Of a stretch of 64,000 bases of DNA, positions 10,016 to 22,947 are shown one piece after another. The stretch is from contig NW_020312059.1 in assembly GCF_002999335.1 (NCBI RefSeq), positions 62,001 to 126,000 of the forward strand. Direction: 5' to 3'. The notes under the pieces are model-generated. The model was not told the DNA's origin. It did no database searches and worked only from the letters and a program-made list of their open reading frames with translations. The translations under genes were made by a program, and so were the position numbers. Every line of letters starts with the position of its first letter. Within the stretch, counting starts at the first letter, position 1. The DNA comes from Cyclospora cayetanensis (taxonomy: Eukaryota > Apicomplexa > Conoidasida > Eucoccidiorida > Eimeriidae).

Positions 10016-13000
10016 AAACAACATTTGTCTTGTGGCTGCCTCGCTTCCCGGAGAAGAAGAGGCTTGCCCCTAGGGGCAAGCCTCTTCTCTCCTTTTGAAT
10101 AAGTGAGCCGGTTGCCTTGATGGAGAGGAGGGGAAAAAGGAAGAGCCGAACGGGGAGGAACGGGCAACAAGGCACCACCATCCCCCCGTAAAGCGTAGCA
10201 GCGCTCTCCGACGCTTAAGTCGCCCGTCTCCGGCAAGCAATGCGACGTTCGTGTTGGATCCTTATGAGGCATGCCTCGATGTAGAGGGGAGGGTGCCGCA
10301 TGCAAGCAGCTTCTACAGCTGTAATTGCACTACACGGCACTTGAACCCTCACGGCGGCGGTAGGAGTCATGTCGCCAGTAGGGCTGCAGGAGTGCATTAG
10401 TGCAGTTTTCGCGTAGAGGGAGCCAAGCGTGTCCATTCAGCTTTTCTGTAAGGCTGAGAAACACGGTGTGCCGCAAAGCAGAAGGTCGTCAGAGGGAGGA
10501 GAGCACAGGATTAAAGAGCAACCAGCTCAGTAGACAAGTTTTGCTAGCTGAGTCGGCTCCTCAGCCGAGTCACGAATGCCTTATCGTAGCGGGCTAAGAA
10601 GCTACATGCAGGCGCGTTCTGCAACCCGTTATTTAAATTTGACGAGAGCTGATTCTTAGAGGACTTGGTTTTTTCATGCTTGTTTCGGGCTGGCGCCACT
10701 TCCTGCTGCAAGAAATAAAACGAAGACGCAGTGTTGTGTGCGAGTACACTACGTGCTCTGCGTAAGTATCTGTGAATGCCCAAAGTGCAAAGAGAATGTA
10801 AATATCCGCGTCCTAGCTGCCCCTATCTCGTCATATGGAAAAGCTTTGAGGTGTGCGGCAGGGAAAGGCAGGATGGGGGGGAACGACTTTGGTATTTTTT
10901 CCAAAGTTGCATTGAGTCTAAAAGTTCAAGACCTCCCTACGAACACCTTTGAGGAAGGACGCTATACACATGGCCTGAGCACGCGTCCTTCTTCAATACA
11001 TGAAGTATCGGCTTACGAAGTGTCTACACACGGTGTATAGGCACTGCACTTCGAGAACTAGAACATGGTGCGAAAGCCCATTGTATACAGGGGGTCTCCC
11101 AATGCGGGTGTCTCGGCAACACTACTCAGCATAAATTCAGGAAAATATCTCAACCCCGAGCATCAAGTGCACACACAAAACCTCTCTACAGAGAATTCCA
11201 CCTGCAGAGCAGTTGCAGAAGCCCCATGTTGCGCAATCGCCACTGTGCGTGTCCCTCAGTGTAAATCTCAATGCATAGATGCAGGTATCTATCTTTGAAG
11301 CTAACACCTCCTAGCGAATCCATGCATTTATGATAGTAGAATCTTCTATTCATGATTTCAAACACATACATAAACATCCATCGGAATCTGGAGAAGCATT
11401 ACCTCTTCCGCAGTGCACACATAAAGCAACCGCACCCGACAACAACAAGGAGAGAAGGATCAGGCGCATCTGCAGCGCTTGCTGTGCTCAATAAGGCATA
11501 AGACACTAGAACGTCGTTTTGTAGCTGCAGCAGTACCCCTTTGGACGTAAGAGAGCAAGAAGCCCACTGGAGGTCTACATATCCTGTAGAGGAATCTGCG
11601 CCTCAACGACAAGGAGCCTCTCTGTTTTTTGTCTCCCAAAAGGAGATAGAAAAAGAAAATTTTATGGATATATCTGAATGTCTGCCTGTGACTGCGAGGG
11701 CACTGCTTCCTGCAACTGCTTACGAGTGTGTTGATCTGTCCTTGCCGTTCCATTCATCAGAAGGCAGTAGAGAAACACATTTACATTAGTTCGGGAACAC
11801 TTCTGCAAGCTGCGCCTGCCTACGCCACGGTTACGGGGCCTTTAATCGGTTTAAAACGCATTTTTGCGTGTTATTCCCACGCGAACACCCAACGTGTATC
11901 TCGACAGAAGCCCTTACCTTCCCTGATGTGTCTGCACTGGTGTACACGCACCACCCGTGTGCGCACAAATAGCGCCAATATACAGGTAGATGGATTGCTA
12001 AAAAAGGCATGCTTCCTGCATCTATACACATGTACTGCTGCATGGACGGCAGCTTGTAAACTGGGAGACGAAGAAGTACATACAGGGGGAACTAAGGAGA
12101 CGAAGGAAAAAGTAACCGTTCAAGAATAAGCTTGGATCTCTCTTTGCGCTTCTGTTTTCTTCTTTGTTATACAAAGAGAAAAGCCGCTCTCTGTGGGATT
12201 ACGCTCTGCTGCAGCGTCTGAGTAAACGCCGAGTGCCTTCGCTCGACACAAACCGCGGTCGAGACACGCACTTGTTCCTCTTGAAGGCGGCGTGCACTAA
12301 ACGGTTTTTTCTTGCGAGCAGCATTTCGTCTTTGTATAGATGCATTTTACCACAGGGACCGACCTAACACTGTTGGATTGGTGCCTCCAAAGCCTTTCAA
12401 GCCATATCACGTGGCTAGTAGGCCTCGCTGCTCTTGGAATCCCTTCAGTACTGGAACTCCCTAGCCTCGCCACAGATTAGGCAGCCTTCGCTCATACACT
12501 TTAGCAGGCGTTTGTGCCCCATATACACTCCCTTTTGGGGATATCGAGTGGCTGTGAAGCCGAGCGCTGGTGAGATGGGGTCTCCCTGTGGCCTTCCCAG
12601 ACTTACAGGTTCGGGCTTCAGCACATTACAAATACTCTCGGATCGTGAATGCTTACTTCGGAAATGTCATATGCCTTCACGGAATGTGTATTTATTGTCT
12701 ATTGTATTCGAAGGCGAAGCATGCTTTGCCTGAATTTACGTCGCACCTTGGGCTGCCGAGCTCATGAATTCCGAGAGGGCTGCATCTCGGTCCCAGCAGC
12801 AAGTCTGATGAATCTGTGAATCTGCCCTTCTGTATTTAGCATGCCGGCTGCCACCTTCCCCTCTGCTCTGAGAGCGGTTCCTTTGAAGGGCAAAGGCTCG
12901 ATACGTTACGCTGCTTTCCATAACATGCTTTGTGGTATGACGATTGTAGTTACACGTGCGAAAACAGCTTCCGCAGTTTGTTACACGAAAACTCACTACT

Positions 13001-14962
13001 GCAGGAGATTTCGCTGAATATTTGATGAATCCCGCCAAGATAGAGCTTAGTGGGGATGCTAGTTTGTTTGCTGCAAGGCGGGGGCAGTTTCACAGTACAC
13101 CTATGAAGGCCTGCTTTTATGTATGCCACCGGAAGACTCGCAGGCATCTAACCGAGAATCGGTCAAGTATTCACTGTACATATAGCTAATGTTGCATACA
13201 GCGCCAAAATGGAAATTGGTCTACCCCAGAGTTACTGCCACACGCCCCCGTGAGCCTCCGTAGAAGGCCCCTCAGCTAATAAATGCTATGCAAAACTTCA
13301 AGGTAAGCTGACATCCATCAGTTCCAAACAGGCCACCTCCCCCTTTCCTTGCAGGACTGCAGCCCCGGGGGAGGCATCACCGCGAGGGTGCAAACAGCTC
13401 AACCTCCGCTCATGCCTTGTATGCGATTGTGGTATCCGGACTGTTATGTTTTCTGCTTGTTGCACAGATTGGACCCTATCAGGTTCCTACTCCAGCACCG
13501 GTGTCACGTGCTTGCTCGCCAAGCTGCTTGGCGCCTCTGGGAGGGAAGGCTTGCAGTGCTCACACCGTGCAACGGTGCACAGCCTAGCTCAATGTGTCTA
13601 GCCTTATGCCGGAGGCAGCCTCATGGAGCGATGTGAACTAAGAGGACAGAAGAGCTGTTTCGAGGTGGAACTTCCTGACCCTCCCGAATTTTAGTACAAT
13701 CTGGAGGCCCACAGCCTCCTCGCCGCACGAGCGCTAGCCACTAGCTCGACATCGAACCAGCTGATTTTATTCCTTTGCAGCTGCGGCTCGCCCTTCACAC
13801 CAAAAAACGTCACTCTGTTCATCAAGGTCTCGTGCACAGCTGTGCGACCTTATCGCCTGCCATGAATGCGCAGCGTTCAAGAGTTGCAGTGTTTCCGCCG
13901 ACCCCAAGGGAAGCTTTAGGCCACACAGAGCTCACACGGCCACGACTCATGAGCACACTGAGCCTTTTTGCAAAGGAGTATTGTAATCGGTTCCTACGGG
14001 CTCCCTGTGCACTGATGGGCCTTCACACGGGCGAGCATTCAAGTAGCAGTGCAACCTGCGACACCGTTCCTTTTATACTTCCTGCCTCCCGCCCCCCGCC
14101 GTCAGCCCCCACGCTTTGCTCGGTGGTTGTGCCACATTTACGCCTTAAACTCAGAATTCACGATCTGTAAATTTGTGGGATAAATCTGGCACACCTGTTG
14201 AAATACTCGGCGCCTTTTCTAAAGACCCCGATTCGGTGCGGGGAGCAGCGAGAGCAGTGCACGACGTCCTGAGAGCCCTTTCGCTCAGCCTCCATTCAGC
14301 ACACGGCACTACAGGAAATAAATATCGAGTTTTAAACTGCCATATCCATGGTGACTGAAAACAGAACAAGCCATTGGGTGGCGAGAGCAAAACGTAGACG
14401 GGGGAGGAGAACGCAACTTTGCTCTTCTTGAATACGTGTCTAGGGCTGAGGAGAGTGCCCTGGTTAGGCATCTCCGCCGTAGCAGTGTTAGCTGGTTCAC
14501 TTTTACATGCTTTATCAAGCGTATGGTGTAGCTTCATGACACGCATGGGAGGAGGGAGTTGCGTGCACGTGCCCCTTCCCACCAGCAGGAGGACTTGCTC
14601 AGGAAGAATGCGGCGTATCGGGTCGTTTGCCCCCCAAAAGACGCGCTCATGGAGTCTCCCTTTCTCTCCCTCTGGTCTATCTTTGCCCTCATTCTCTTAT
14701 GTAGTGCAGTAACCTATATTAATTGTAGATAGTAGTTCTGGAGGCTACAGAGACCTCAGTATATGTTGATACCATAGAACAGGAGCACGCCCTCTTGTTG
14801 CTGCCGCTGCCGCTGCCGCTGCTGCTGCTGCAGCTGCTGCATGCTGTCCCTCCAGCGCCGTGTTGCGTGCGGCATGCCTGAAGTTTGAAAGAATTCTGGT
14901 TGGATTGCATGAATGAGCGAGACGGATCGGTAGTGTACAGAGGCTCCCCACCCTTCCTGAAA
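9284..14962. other. Intergenic stretch without a supported gene
   Basis: It holds TA runs (about 9466-9485, 9983-10013), a perfect palindrome at 10055-10088, and one arm of the dispersed fold-back repeat near 10719-10830. Open frames are short (under about 135 codons) and show no family motif or exon chain. A CTG/CCG run at 14800-14840 lies in the presumed 5' region of the Alba gene. I see nothing else. Confidence 0.5.
10055..10088. repeat. Perfect 34-bp palindrome
   Basis: The 17-bp half AGAAGAGGCTTGCCCCT is followed directly by its reverse complement, with no loop. It lies in intergenic DNA about 770 bp after the finger gene stop. It has no T-run and so is not a bacterial-type terminator. 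Its function is unknown. Confidence 0.85.
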
Positions 14963-16653
14963 ATGGCGCAACCCGAGGCAACAGCGAATGCAGAGACAAG
15001 CAGCACCACACCTGCACAAACGGCAGCATCCTCCGCCCGTCCAGAGAGGAGCGAGAACTTTATTTTGGTAAGGCGTCTATTCAGTCTCCTCTGCCCCCTA
15101 TCCGTCTCTGGGTGCTTCTCCTCCCCCAGCGCATCGTCTGACGTAACTCGCGTTCGCCCTAAGGGGGCTGTGTTACCCACAATCGTCCACATAATCAGAT
15201 TATTCAGCCGCATTTCCTCAATTTTCTGCATTTGACGGGAGCACAAAGGCCCGCCCGATAGTGCGAGCGCACCATGAGACAATCGACGCAAGTGTTCCCG
15301 CCCTGGAGCTTAAGGGGCACATATACCCGCAAATGGAACCGGTTCTTCCCGCTTAACCCTGCTTATCATTTTAGAGGTGTATTTTTCACGTGCAATTGTT
15401 GGTCTTGCGCTTCAGGTCTCCCTCGAGAGGACTCCCCGCTTCTATGCGCGCATTGGCAAGAGGATCTTGATGGGGAGGGAGGGCAAAGAGGCTTTCGACG
15501 AATTTTCCGTTTCAGGTACGTAGTTGACGGCCGTGCCTTGCGCTGCTAATTCCACGCATCCTGTGGCTCTATGCGAGCTTGCAAGGACAGTGTGCAGCGC
15601 AGGCTGCCTCGTCCTTGGTACTGGCTGCCTCACCCGTTCGGCTGCACGTTGCTTGCTTCCATTGTGGGCTTCATGTTTGTATGCGTGGATCGGCGGGGCA
15701 CATTCTGCAATGCACGTGCGTGTAGGGAGGAGGGAGGGAACGGGGTAACGGCTCGCATTTCAGCACTGCAGCGTGTCCAATGCAATCGATTGTCTGTGTC
15801 TCGCCTCTTGTTTCTTCATGATTCACTGCGATTCTGCTTTCTTCTGCGCTTTCTTGCCTCCCTTACCCCTCCGCTGTCCTCCTTTCCCCGGCTCCATGCT
15901 CGTCACAACCCTCCTGTGTGTATGACCCTCCGATGCTCGTGTATGCCGTTGTTGTTTCGCCCTTGGCAGAATCTATTCATGGGTTAACCGTGGGTTCAAT
16001 GCGCTCCTCATGAGAGCTTTTCGCGCATCGCATTTGTTAGTGTGAACTTTTACGCGCTTGAGTGGGAAGGAGTTGGTGTACGTACACTTCGGCACTGCCA
16101 CAGGCCAGGCTATCTTCGTCGCACGCTGTCCATTATGACTCTTTTATTGATTAAGATTGCGGGGTGGGGCAAGTACAGTGGAAACGCATTTTTGAGGCGT
16201 GTCCTTCGTGTTAGAGCCCGCTTTTTAATGCATGCTTGGGGGTCCACGTTGCCTGGCGGCAGTGTTTCTGCAAAGAGGTTTGTGTCGGTATGTATGAATG
16301 TACTTGGGTGCTCATAGTTTGAGTGTATTCTCTCGTGTGTGTATTTCTATTACGGCTATACTTACGTGCCCTGCGCTGCGATATCCTTGTGTGTGTGTGA
16401 AGGCCTTGGAATGGCAACCAAGGTAGCTATTGGCACGGCTGCCTTGTTGCAGGATGAGGGTTGCGTGACGATTGAAAAGGTCGAGACGGCGTACTTCGCA
16501 TCTGCAAGGAGAAAATTCGTTCCCAAAATAACGATTCTCTGCAAGAAGACCAAGGATTTCATGGCGATCATGGAGAAGGAGAAGGAAAGGGCTGCTAACT
16601 GTGCCCCCGAAGTCGCCCAGCAGACGCCTCAGCCTGAGCCGGTCAAAGCCTGA
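14963..16653 (+). CDS. Alba-domain DNA/RNA-binding protein
   Basis: Three exons: 14963-15067 (phase 0), 15416-15515 (phase 1), 16403-16653, giving 151 residues. Donors are GTAAGG and GTACGT; acceptors are TTCAG and TGAAG. The first 35 residues are a low-complexity Ala/Thr/Ser leader. The Alba fold follows from about residue 40: RFYARIGKRILMG, then across the second junction VSGLGMATKVAIGTAALLQ, then VTIEKVETAYFASARRKFVP and the final strand KITILCKKTKDF. The SGLG-A-x(4)-A pattern before the long helix is the family core. The tail is short and acidic/Pro-rich, with no RGG extension. Apicomplexan Alba proteins bind nucleic acids and are linked in Toxoplasma and Plasmodium to translational control and chromatin. 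Intron 2 is 887 bp and holds a TGTACGTACA palindrome. Confidence 0.92.
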
Positions 16654-17623
16654 ATCCACTGCGAAAATTGATCGATCGCGTGTACTCGTGCACATGATAT
16701 GCATGTTTTGGTTGTATCAGAGTACCCCTTGCAAAGTTATGTCAGGGGCCTTGAAAGAATCCAACTGGGGGTTAACTTGAACAGCACACGGCGTTTGCGC
16801 TTCAAAACTCGCTGTGAGCTTGAGAGCTTAGGGGTGAACAGGATATTGCCGTAGCGCTAAGGTGCCTATGCGCCGTGATAGTTCTGCAGCTGGATGCAAC
16901 TCCTCTCCCCCAAGCCCGCTTCCCAGCATGTGTCCTCCCCCCACCAAAACGACAAGGTACTAATAAATATCCATTCATTTGCGCACCGACAACTGCACCG
17001 CTTGGGAGCACATGGCTCGCTCCATTTGATCACGCGCCTCAGAGGCCTACGTAGAGTTCAAACACTAACACAACACTGCACTGCCCAACTCCAGCTCTCT
17101 GCCATTGCCTCCCTCGAACGAGTCGTAGCTGCTGCTATTCAAGAAACCTTACACCCACTCCCGTCCATCGTCCACAAGTGTCCTACACGATGTCTGGACA
17201 CCCGGAGGCGGCAAACCGCGTACTGGCTTGCTAGTGGCAGAGAATTAAAAAAACGTGAATTAAGAGTAATCTAATTAGCAGCGAAGCTGGCGCAAACCCC
17301 AACCGTTCCAACGGGATGCTACACAGCAATCGCTCTATGGCCGTGTACTTCGCTCCATCATCAGCAGACATGCCTTGGAACAACTTCCATCAACGTCCTA
17401 GGCTACAGGGTAGGAATGTACCCACCGTAGCACAGCAGGAAAGAAGCAATACGCACGATTCTCACAAGCGTCACGTCCAGTGAGCAATCGGAAATCAGAA
17501 GTGCAGGGGACCTGCCCGCTCTATCGCATAGGGTGGCTTCTAGTGAAGCCTAAAGTCGCGAGTATAATGATGCTGGCCATCGAAAGCTACTCATCTTACG
17601 CCGAAGATCGGATGTCTCATCGC
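16654..17623. other. Intergenic gap between convergent Alba and H2B genes
   Basis: Both flanking genes end into this 970-bp stretch, so it holds two 3' UTRs. The open frame 16894-17274 (+) has no recognisable domain. Nothing else is supported. Confidence 0.5.
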
Positions 17624-17974
17624 TTATTTGCCGGTATACTTCGTCACGGCCTTTGTGCCCTCGGAGACAGCGTGCTTAGCGAGCTCTCCAGGCAGCACGA
17701 GGCGGACAGCTGTCTGAATCTCCCGGGAAGAGAGGGTGTCTTTCTTGTTGTACTTGCACAACTTGCCGGCCTCAGTGGCGATTTTGTCGAAGGTATCGCC
17801 AATAAGAGAAGTCATGATCATCATCGACTTCTTGCTGATGCCAGTCTCTGGGTGCACTTGCTTCAACACCTTGAAGATGTAGGAGCTGTAGGTCTCAGCC
17901 CTCTTCTTCTTCCCCTTGCCCTTGGCCTTGCCGCTGGCGGGCTTGGCAGACTTTGCCGATTTCTTAGAAACCAT
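17624..17974 (-). CDS. Histone H2B
   Basis: A single uninterrupted frame of 116 residues. The Lys-rich N-terminal tail ([20 protein letters not shown]) is followed by the histone fold: [20 protein letters not shown] (alpha 1), an [19 protein letters not shown] central helix, then [19 protein letters not shown] and the C-terminal helix ending [17 protein letters not shown]. These are the standard H2B landmarks, and the length is normal for a canonical H2B. It packs with H2A in the nucleosome in the nucleus. The tail is the [13 protein letters not shown] type rather than the longer tail of the H2Bv variant, so I call it canonical. The antisense open frame over the same bases is a shadow. Confidence 0.97.
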   Translation of the reverse strand: MVSKKSAKSAKPASGKAKGKGKKKRAETYSSYIFKVLKQVHPETGISKKSMMIMTSLIGDTFDKIATEAGKLCKYNKKDTLSSREIQTAVRLVLPGELAKHAVSEGTKAVTKYTGK

Positions 17975-20900
17975 TTTCCGAACAAATCCGAAATTCGATC
18001 AACAGGACAAGCGGAATGATGAGTTGTGCGAGGGCGCCAGGGACAGACTGCACCCCACCCTCACTGACACGCGCGACAGGGGGGAGGGGAGGATCGCCGC
18101 ACGGTCTGGCTAGCTCCTTGGTGGGGCTGGCTAGTTCCGTATGACCCTTGAACGGCCTTTCTTTTTGGCAATATTTAGAAATTTTCAGCTTCAAAAAAAC
18201 GCAATTCGAGAGTTGAGAGAAGGGGGCAAATGAAGTGCATGGGGAAAAATGGCTAGACCTGTGCCCCTCTGCATCCCCACCCTGCAGGACCACAACAGGT
18301 CTTAGTTCTTCCTGATGAAAGAAACAATATAAATTGTACGTTTTCCCCGTATATCACTACTTATACGCATTTGTCCCAATTTGAAGCATGTCTAATTGAT
18401 ATTTAAAGGAAGACAGAGCAGTGTGCACAGGCTAGGCCGACTGTGTGGTGTCGGGTGTAGTTCTCTTCATGACACAGCGCTTTTGATCAAGGTAAACTGC
18501 AATTATATTTTTAAATATTTTTGTCGTAAAAAAGGTAATCGCCGAGTACATCAGCTTCATTCCAAACTAGCCTTTCTTTTCTGCATAATCCTGATGGATG
18601 GGAGGAATCCGGAAGTCTCAGGATTTTGTGGTAGAGAAGGACTTGATGCACACTGAAGATTTTAAGAAGCAGTAATCAAACTGTTTTTGAGTCTGAAATT
18701 TTTTCTCTATAGGGTTGTAAAGGGTATCCCTATCATAAATGCAGAGGTGTGGGGCAAACCTATCAACGACCTCCCGGCTTCCAGAAGGTGGCCATGGGGT
18801 TTCTACCGCTGAATAGTTGTTATAGCAACTGAAGTGGGCCCTAAAAGATTACAACATCGGCAGACGCAAAAGCGAGCGGCCGAGAACGTCATAAGGGTGG
18901 TAGCCTAGATGGCAGTCACCTTGCACCACCTATGTGCAGTCTTGAGGAATGGCTAAGAACTATACGCAAACTCGGAAGCTCATGTCGAATGAATAAACCG
19001 TGAATCACTATGGGTAGGGTCTTGAGCTATTGTGCTACTTCTAGAAAGGGCTTGCTGTGTTTTTCTCTCTTGAGTCCTCTCGAGGGCAACCAAAAGGCAA
19101 GATGCATATAGGGTTATTGGCATTCACCAAGCGCGAATTTTTCCAGGAAAAAGCTCATAAGCAAAGAGAGGAAGCCTATGAGACGAAGGAGGTTGACTCG
19201 TTTAAGTAGGGAGCGACTTATACCCTAGAATAGATACTGAATGATAGAGAAATCGGGGATTGCCATGGCGCATTCTATGACCCCAGTCGTGGTAAGGCGT
19301 ATTCTTTCTGTATTCCACAATAATAATGCGCCATACAAGGCCTTCAGAGATGGTCTCAGATAGCCCGAGGAGCTACCACCTAGGTTCTTCAAAGGGTCAA
19401 TCTGTAACGGGCATAGCTACATATATAGACACGCCTTACTATGCCGCTTAGATCTACCTAATTGGCTTTGGCTGGCTCCTCTGCTACTCTATGTGATTTG
19501 GTTGCGGAGTGGCTCTAGCTCAGTCCAATAAGAATCCATGCCGTCTACTTGCCGCCAGGTGCAGTGTGCAACTAGCTGTGAATGTTCGGAGTGCTAAGGG
19601 AGTGCAGCTACACGCACCCCAGCTGCCCTACTCCGCAGATGTTGGAAACTCTTTGGGATGCAGGCAAGGGAAGGGGTGAGCACTTTTGAGGAGCACTTGG
19701 TAAACTTTTCTTCATTTTATACTGATTTTGGAATGAGATGTTTCCCTACGAAGACCCTGAATGGAACGTTCCATTGTCGATTATGATTGATGACACCCAA
19801 TCCCTTGTAAGAAAAGCCCTAACGCGGATTCACAAGCAAGGTAAAGGAAGCCACGTGAGGAAAGGACTTACGACTGCTTCCTCTGTGCACTTTGCCAGTT
19901 TGCAATTATTGTACACCTGACTGGCCTGGAGTTTCCCGCGCCCTCTGGAGCATCAAAAAACTATAGATCTTTTAAATACTTCCACTAATCTTCTTACCGC
20001 TAGTAGGGGCCATAATAAAAGGTCAGGAAGCGACAACAGGACTTAGTACGTTTCTGCCGGAGTGAAGAGCACAGCGGAATATGCTGAAAGGAGAGCCGCT
20101 GGCAGTTTACGCTGAAAGCTGTAGGCAAACGTCTGCCTGGCAGACACAAGGAGGCAGCAAGGCAGAAGAGACACTGTTGCAAGTTGTCAATATAATTGTT
20201 AGAAATTACATCCTCCCTTTCCTTGTAAATTCCTCGTGTGGACTTAAGCAACCTGCAGGTGCAGGTTTCTGATTTTGATGTACACAGAGTGCTTCAATAA
20301 GCTGTTTGTTGGCATCCTTTTTGCCTCATCTTAAGTTTTTATTTGTGATGCTGGAGTACCCTCATATATTTCCTAGTGAACATGCACCTCACTTTGTTTC
20401 GCCCGCCTTTTATCCTATCGTCTCCAGAGCATGCCAAAAAGGTATACTTCCGCATCCACTACATTGGACACATTCAACTAAAAATATGTAGACCTGAACC
20501 GTTGTTTGCTTTGGCTCTTCGTATATCTTATGTGTTGCAGTATAAACCTAACGCAATGAGGCAGAAATCCGTGTTGAGCACATGTGTGCTAGCTGTTGCG
20601 ATGTGCAGCTAGCTGTGAATGCTCAAAGCGCTTATATAGAGTGTAGCAACGCCTTGCCACCCTAGCTCTGTCTGTGTGTCTGTCTGTCTCTCCTCTCACG
20701 AAGGAACCCTGAGTGATGGAGACGGCGCGCAACGGGGGAGTGTGCTCTTGAAAGAGCCTTCGACAATTTTCTATTGAATTTAAAATGGGGTTTGCAACTG
20801 CGAAAGGTCTTCTTACGAAAGTGTTGGTGAGCGAACATTTCAACCTCTTGCATTGTGTGTCCATCCTAGCTGACTCCAGCTCCCTAAGTGTGTGGCGAGA

Positions 20901-22947
20901 CATTCCCCGAGTATCTGTCGCCGCGTGTCTGGCACACCCGATGAGATTGCGCGTCATTTTGGCCTCGCATTCGTCCTTTCCTGCGCTGCAGTGTCGTTTG
21001 AGGTCAGAATGCGTGTCTCTGTCACTGCCCCTATCGTAGCGAGGGAACGGCTGCGTTATTACAAGACGGGCATGCCCAGGATACACGCCTATTAGTGGTG
21101 TCATCACTGCCAGTTTTGTTGACTGGTCGGCCACGCAGGCCGTCCTTGTGGATTCCTTATTGTGCACAAGGGATGATACCTATTTTGACAAAGTAGCTGC
21201 AAGAAGCAGATGCATTGCGTCCCGCGGGAGCTAAAAACACTCATGCGCTAGACGGCGCCCTTGTCTATCTGAGTGTAGTCCAATATATGCATATCTATAC
21301 TTTTGTAAGCATATCTTCTTTGCAGCAATAGGCATGGGCCCTCCATACGCGGAGGTGTAAATCATGGACTTCTCTGTTGGAAGAAAATCTAAGGAATTAC
21401 ATATCTCCGTAGACTTTAGACCAGTTTAGGAGCAATGTGTATGCCTCAGGAAGTATGCTACGATTTGTTTGGAAACCCTGAAAATTAGTAAGAGGGTCTT
21501 TCCACGTTGTGCCCAAGTGCACATTAAAAGTGAACGCCTCGAGTCTCTGCATGCAGAAGCCAGCAAGTATCCAGCGAAAACGTAATTATATCGCATACAG
21601 AGCGCATCTGTCTGCAAAAAAAACAGGTTCGTCTAGAAGCGTGCGCCTCTCGAAATTCCTACGTGTTGATTATTTAAATGTGCGAGTTCATATATATATA
21701 TATATATATATGGGCCCGCTGTAAAGCTCACTAGGCGTAGGCGCTAAAAGATATACGCCTTCATATTTCGTTGCAGGAAAAGCTTTGGGTTCCCTTGGCC
21801 AGGAGCTGCTTGCCTGTGCAGAAGACCCCATCGTGCAGGTATCTAACCACTAACAAGTCGCACTTTTAGGTGCATCTTTCATTATTTGGGCTGCCAAGCC
21901 AGATGCAGGCCACTTTGTAGGGGGGGAATGGGGAAGTACTAAGAGTGTCTGTAGATCATGATTCGAATGGCGTTTTCTGGTGCGCGCGCAATGTATATAT
22001 ATACATATATATATCTCGTCAAAGGCGTTTCTGCGCGGCCTATGCATGTGCATGGGCGTGCTCTGGCGATGCGGGAAATCAGGATGAATCCCAGTGTATG
22101 GACACCGCATCGCGGCACGCCGTAACCGCATGCATGCTGAATTAGGGTGAAGTAGCTTGGGCACCCTCGGGGGGCAATATGCTTCCTACTGGCTGTCTAA
22201 CAGTGTGTTTTAGGGTGTAATTTTTGTGCATGGAGAGCCGCGTTGAGGGGGCAGGGTGGATCGACATCGCGAGCCGCAGGATCTGCGGCTGTTGCGGATA
22301 CGTGTTCTAGCTACAGAGCCTTTGCTCATTGGGGCGGGGCACCCGGATCGGTAGCGGATTTATTCGAGCATGAGCACCAGCAGAAACGAGTGGTGCAAGC
22401 GAAACGCTGAGGCTTTCTCTCTCTCTCTCTCTGTGCAAGGATCGTGCGTGGTGTATGCTTGCGTGAAGATTTACGCAGACCTGGCTGTGTTCTCGGGAAA
22501 GGTGGTCTATACATACGGATGCAAGGTTGCAACATGCAAGCACATAATTAGGGGATCTCTGCACAACTTGTGGCACACACATCCGTGGATTTGGCCGATT
22601 TGAGGGGCAGTGAGAAGGCAGCCATCCGCACGCCTCCCCGTTTTGGCGCCGAGGAGCAGCCTCACACTTGCGGCAGTACGCCCTCTCCTTCTCGCCTCTG
22701 GCACTAATCCGTGTCGGCCTAAGCATGCAGACCCTACCCTCTTCGCATGCAACATCACCAGTACTCCTAGAAGGGAGGGAGGCAGCCGAGACTTGCAGCA
22801 GGCAAAAATCGATGCACTTGGGAACGCGAGGAGGCCGGTGATCGACTGAGAGGGAGGATCACAAGGCAGAGAAGAGAGGAAGAGAGAGGGAGAGGCAGCA
22901 CACAGAAGGGAGACACAGGTGATGACGGAGAACAAGAACCTGTTTCT
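17975..22947. other. Intergenic stretch, repeat-bearing, no supported gene
   Basis: The first few hundred bases are the presumed H2B promoter (minus strand). Further on there are copies of the dispersed fold-back repeat at about 19550-19620 and 20540-20670, a TA run at 21690-21711 and a CT run at 22410-22432. Open frames are short and carry no domain. Stop density and AT content are higher than in the flanking genes. Confidence 0.5.

Noticed and set aside
15987..16012. GGTTCAA-like word that could be a tRNA T-arm
   Set aside because: No matching anticodon or acceptor stems could be folded around it by eye; it lies inside an Alba intron.
17480..18019. 179-codon plus-strand frame
   Set aside because: It is exactly antisense to the histone H2B coding sequence; no independent support.
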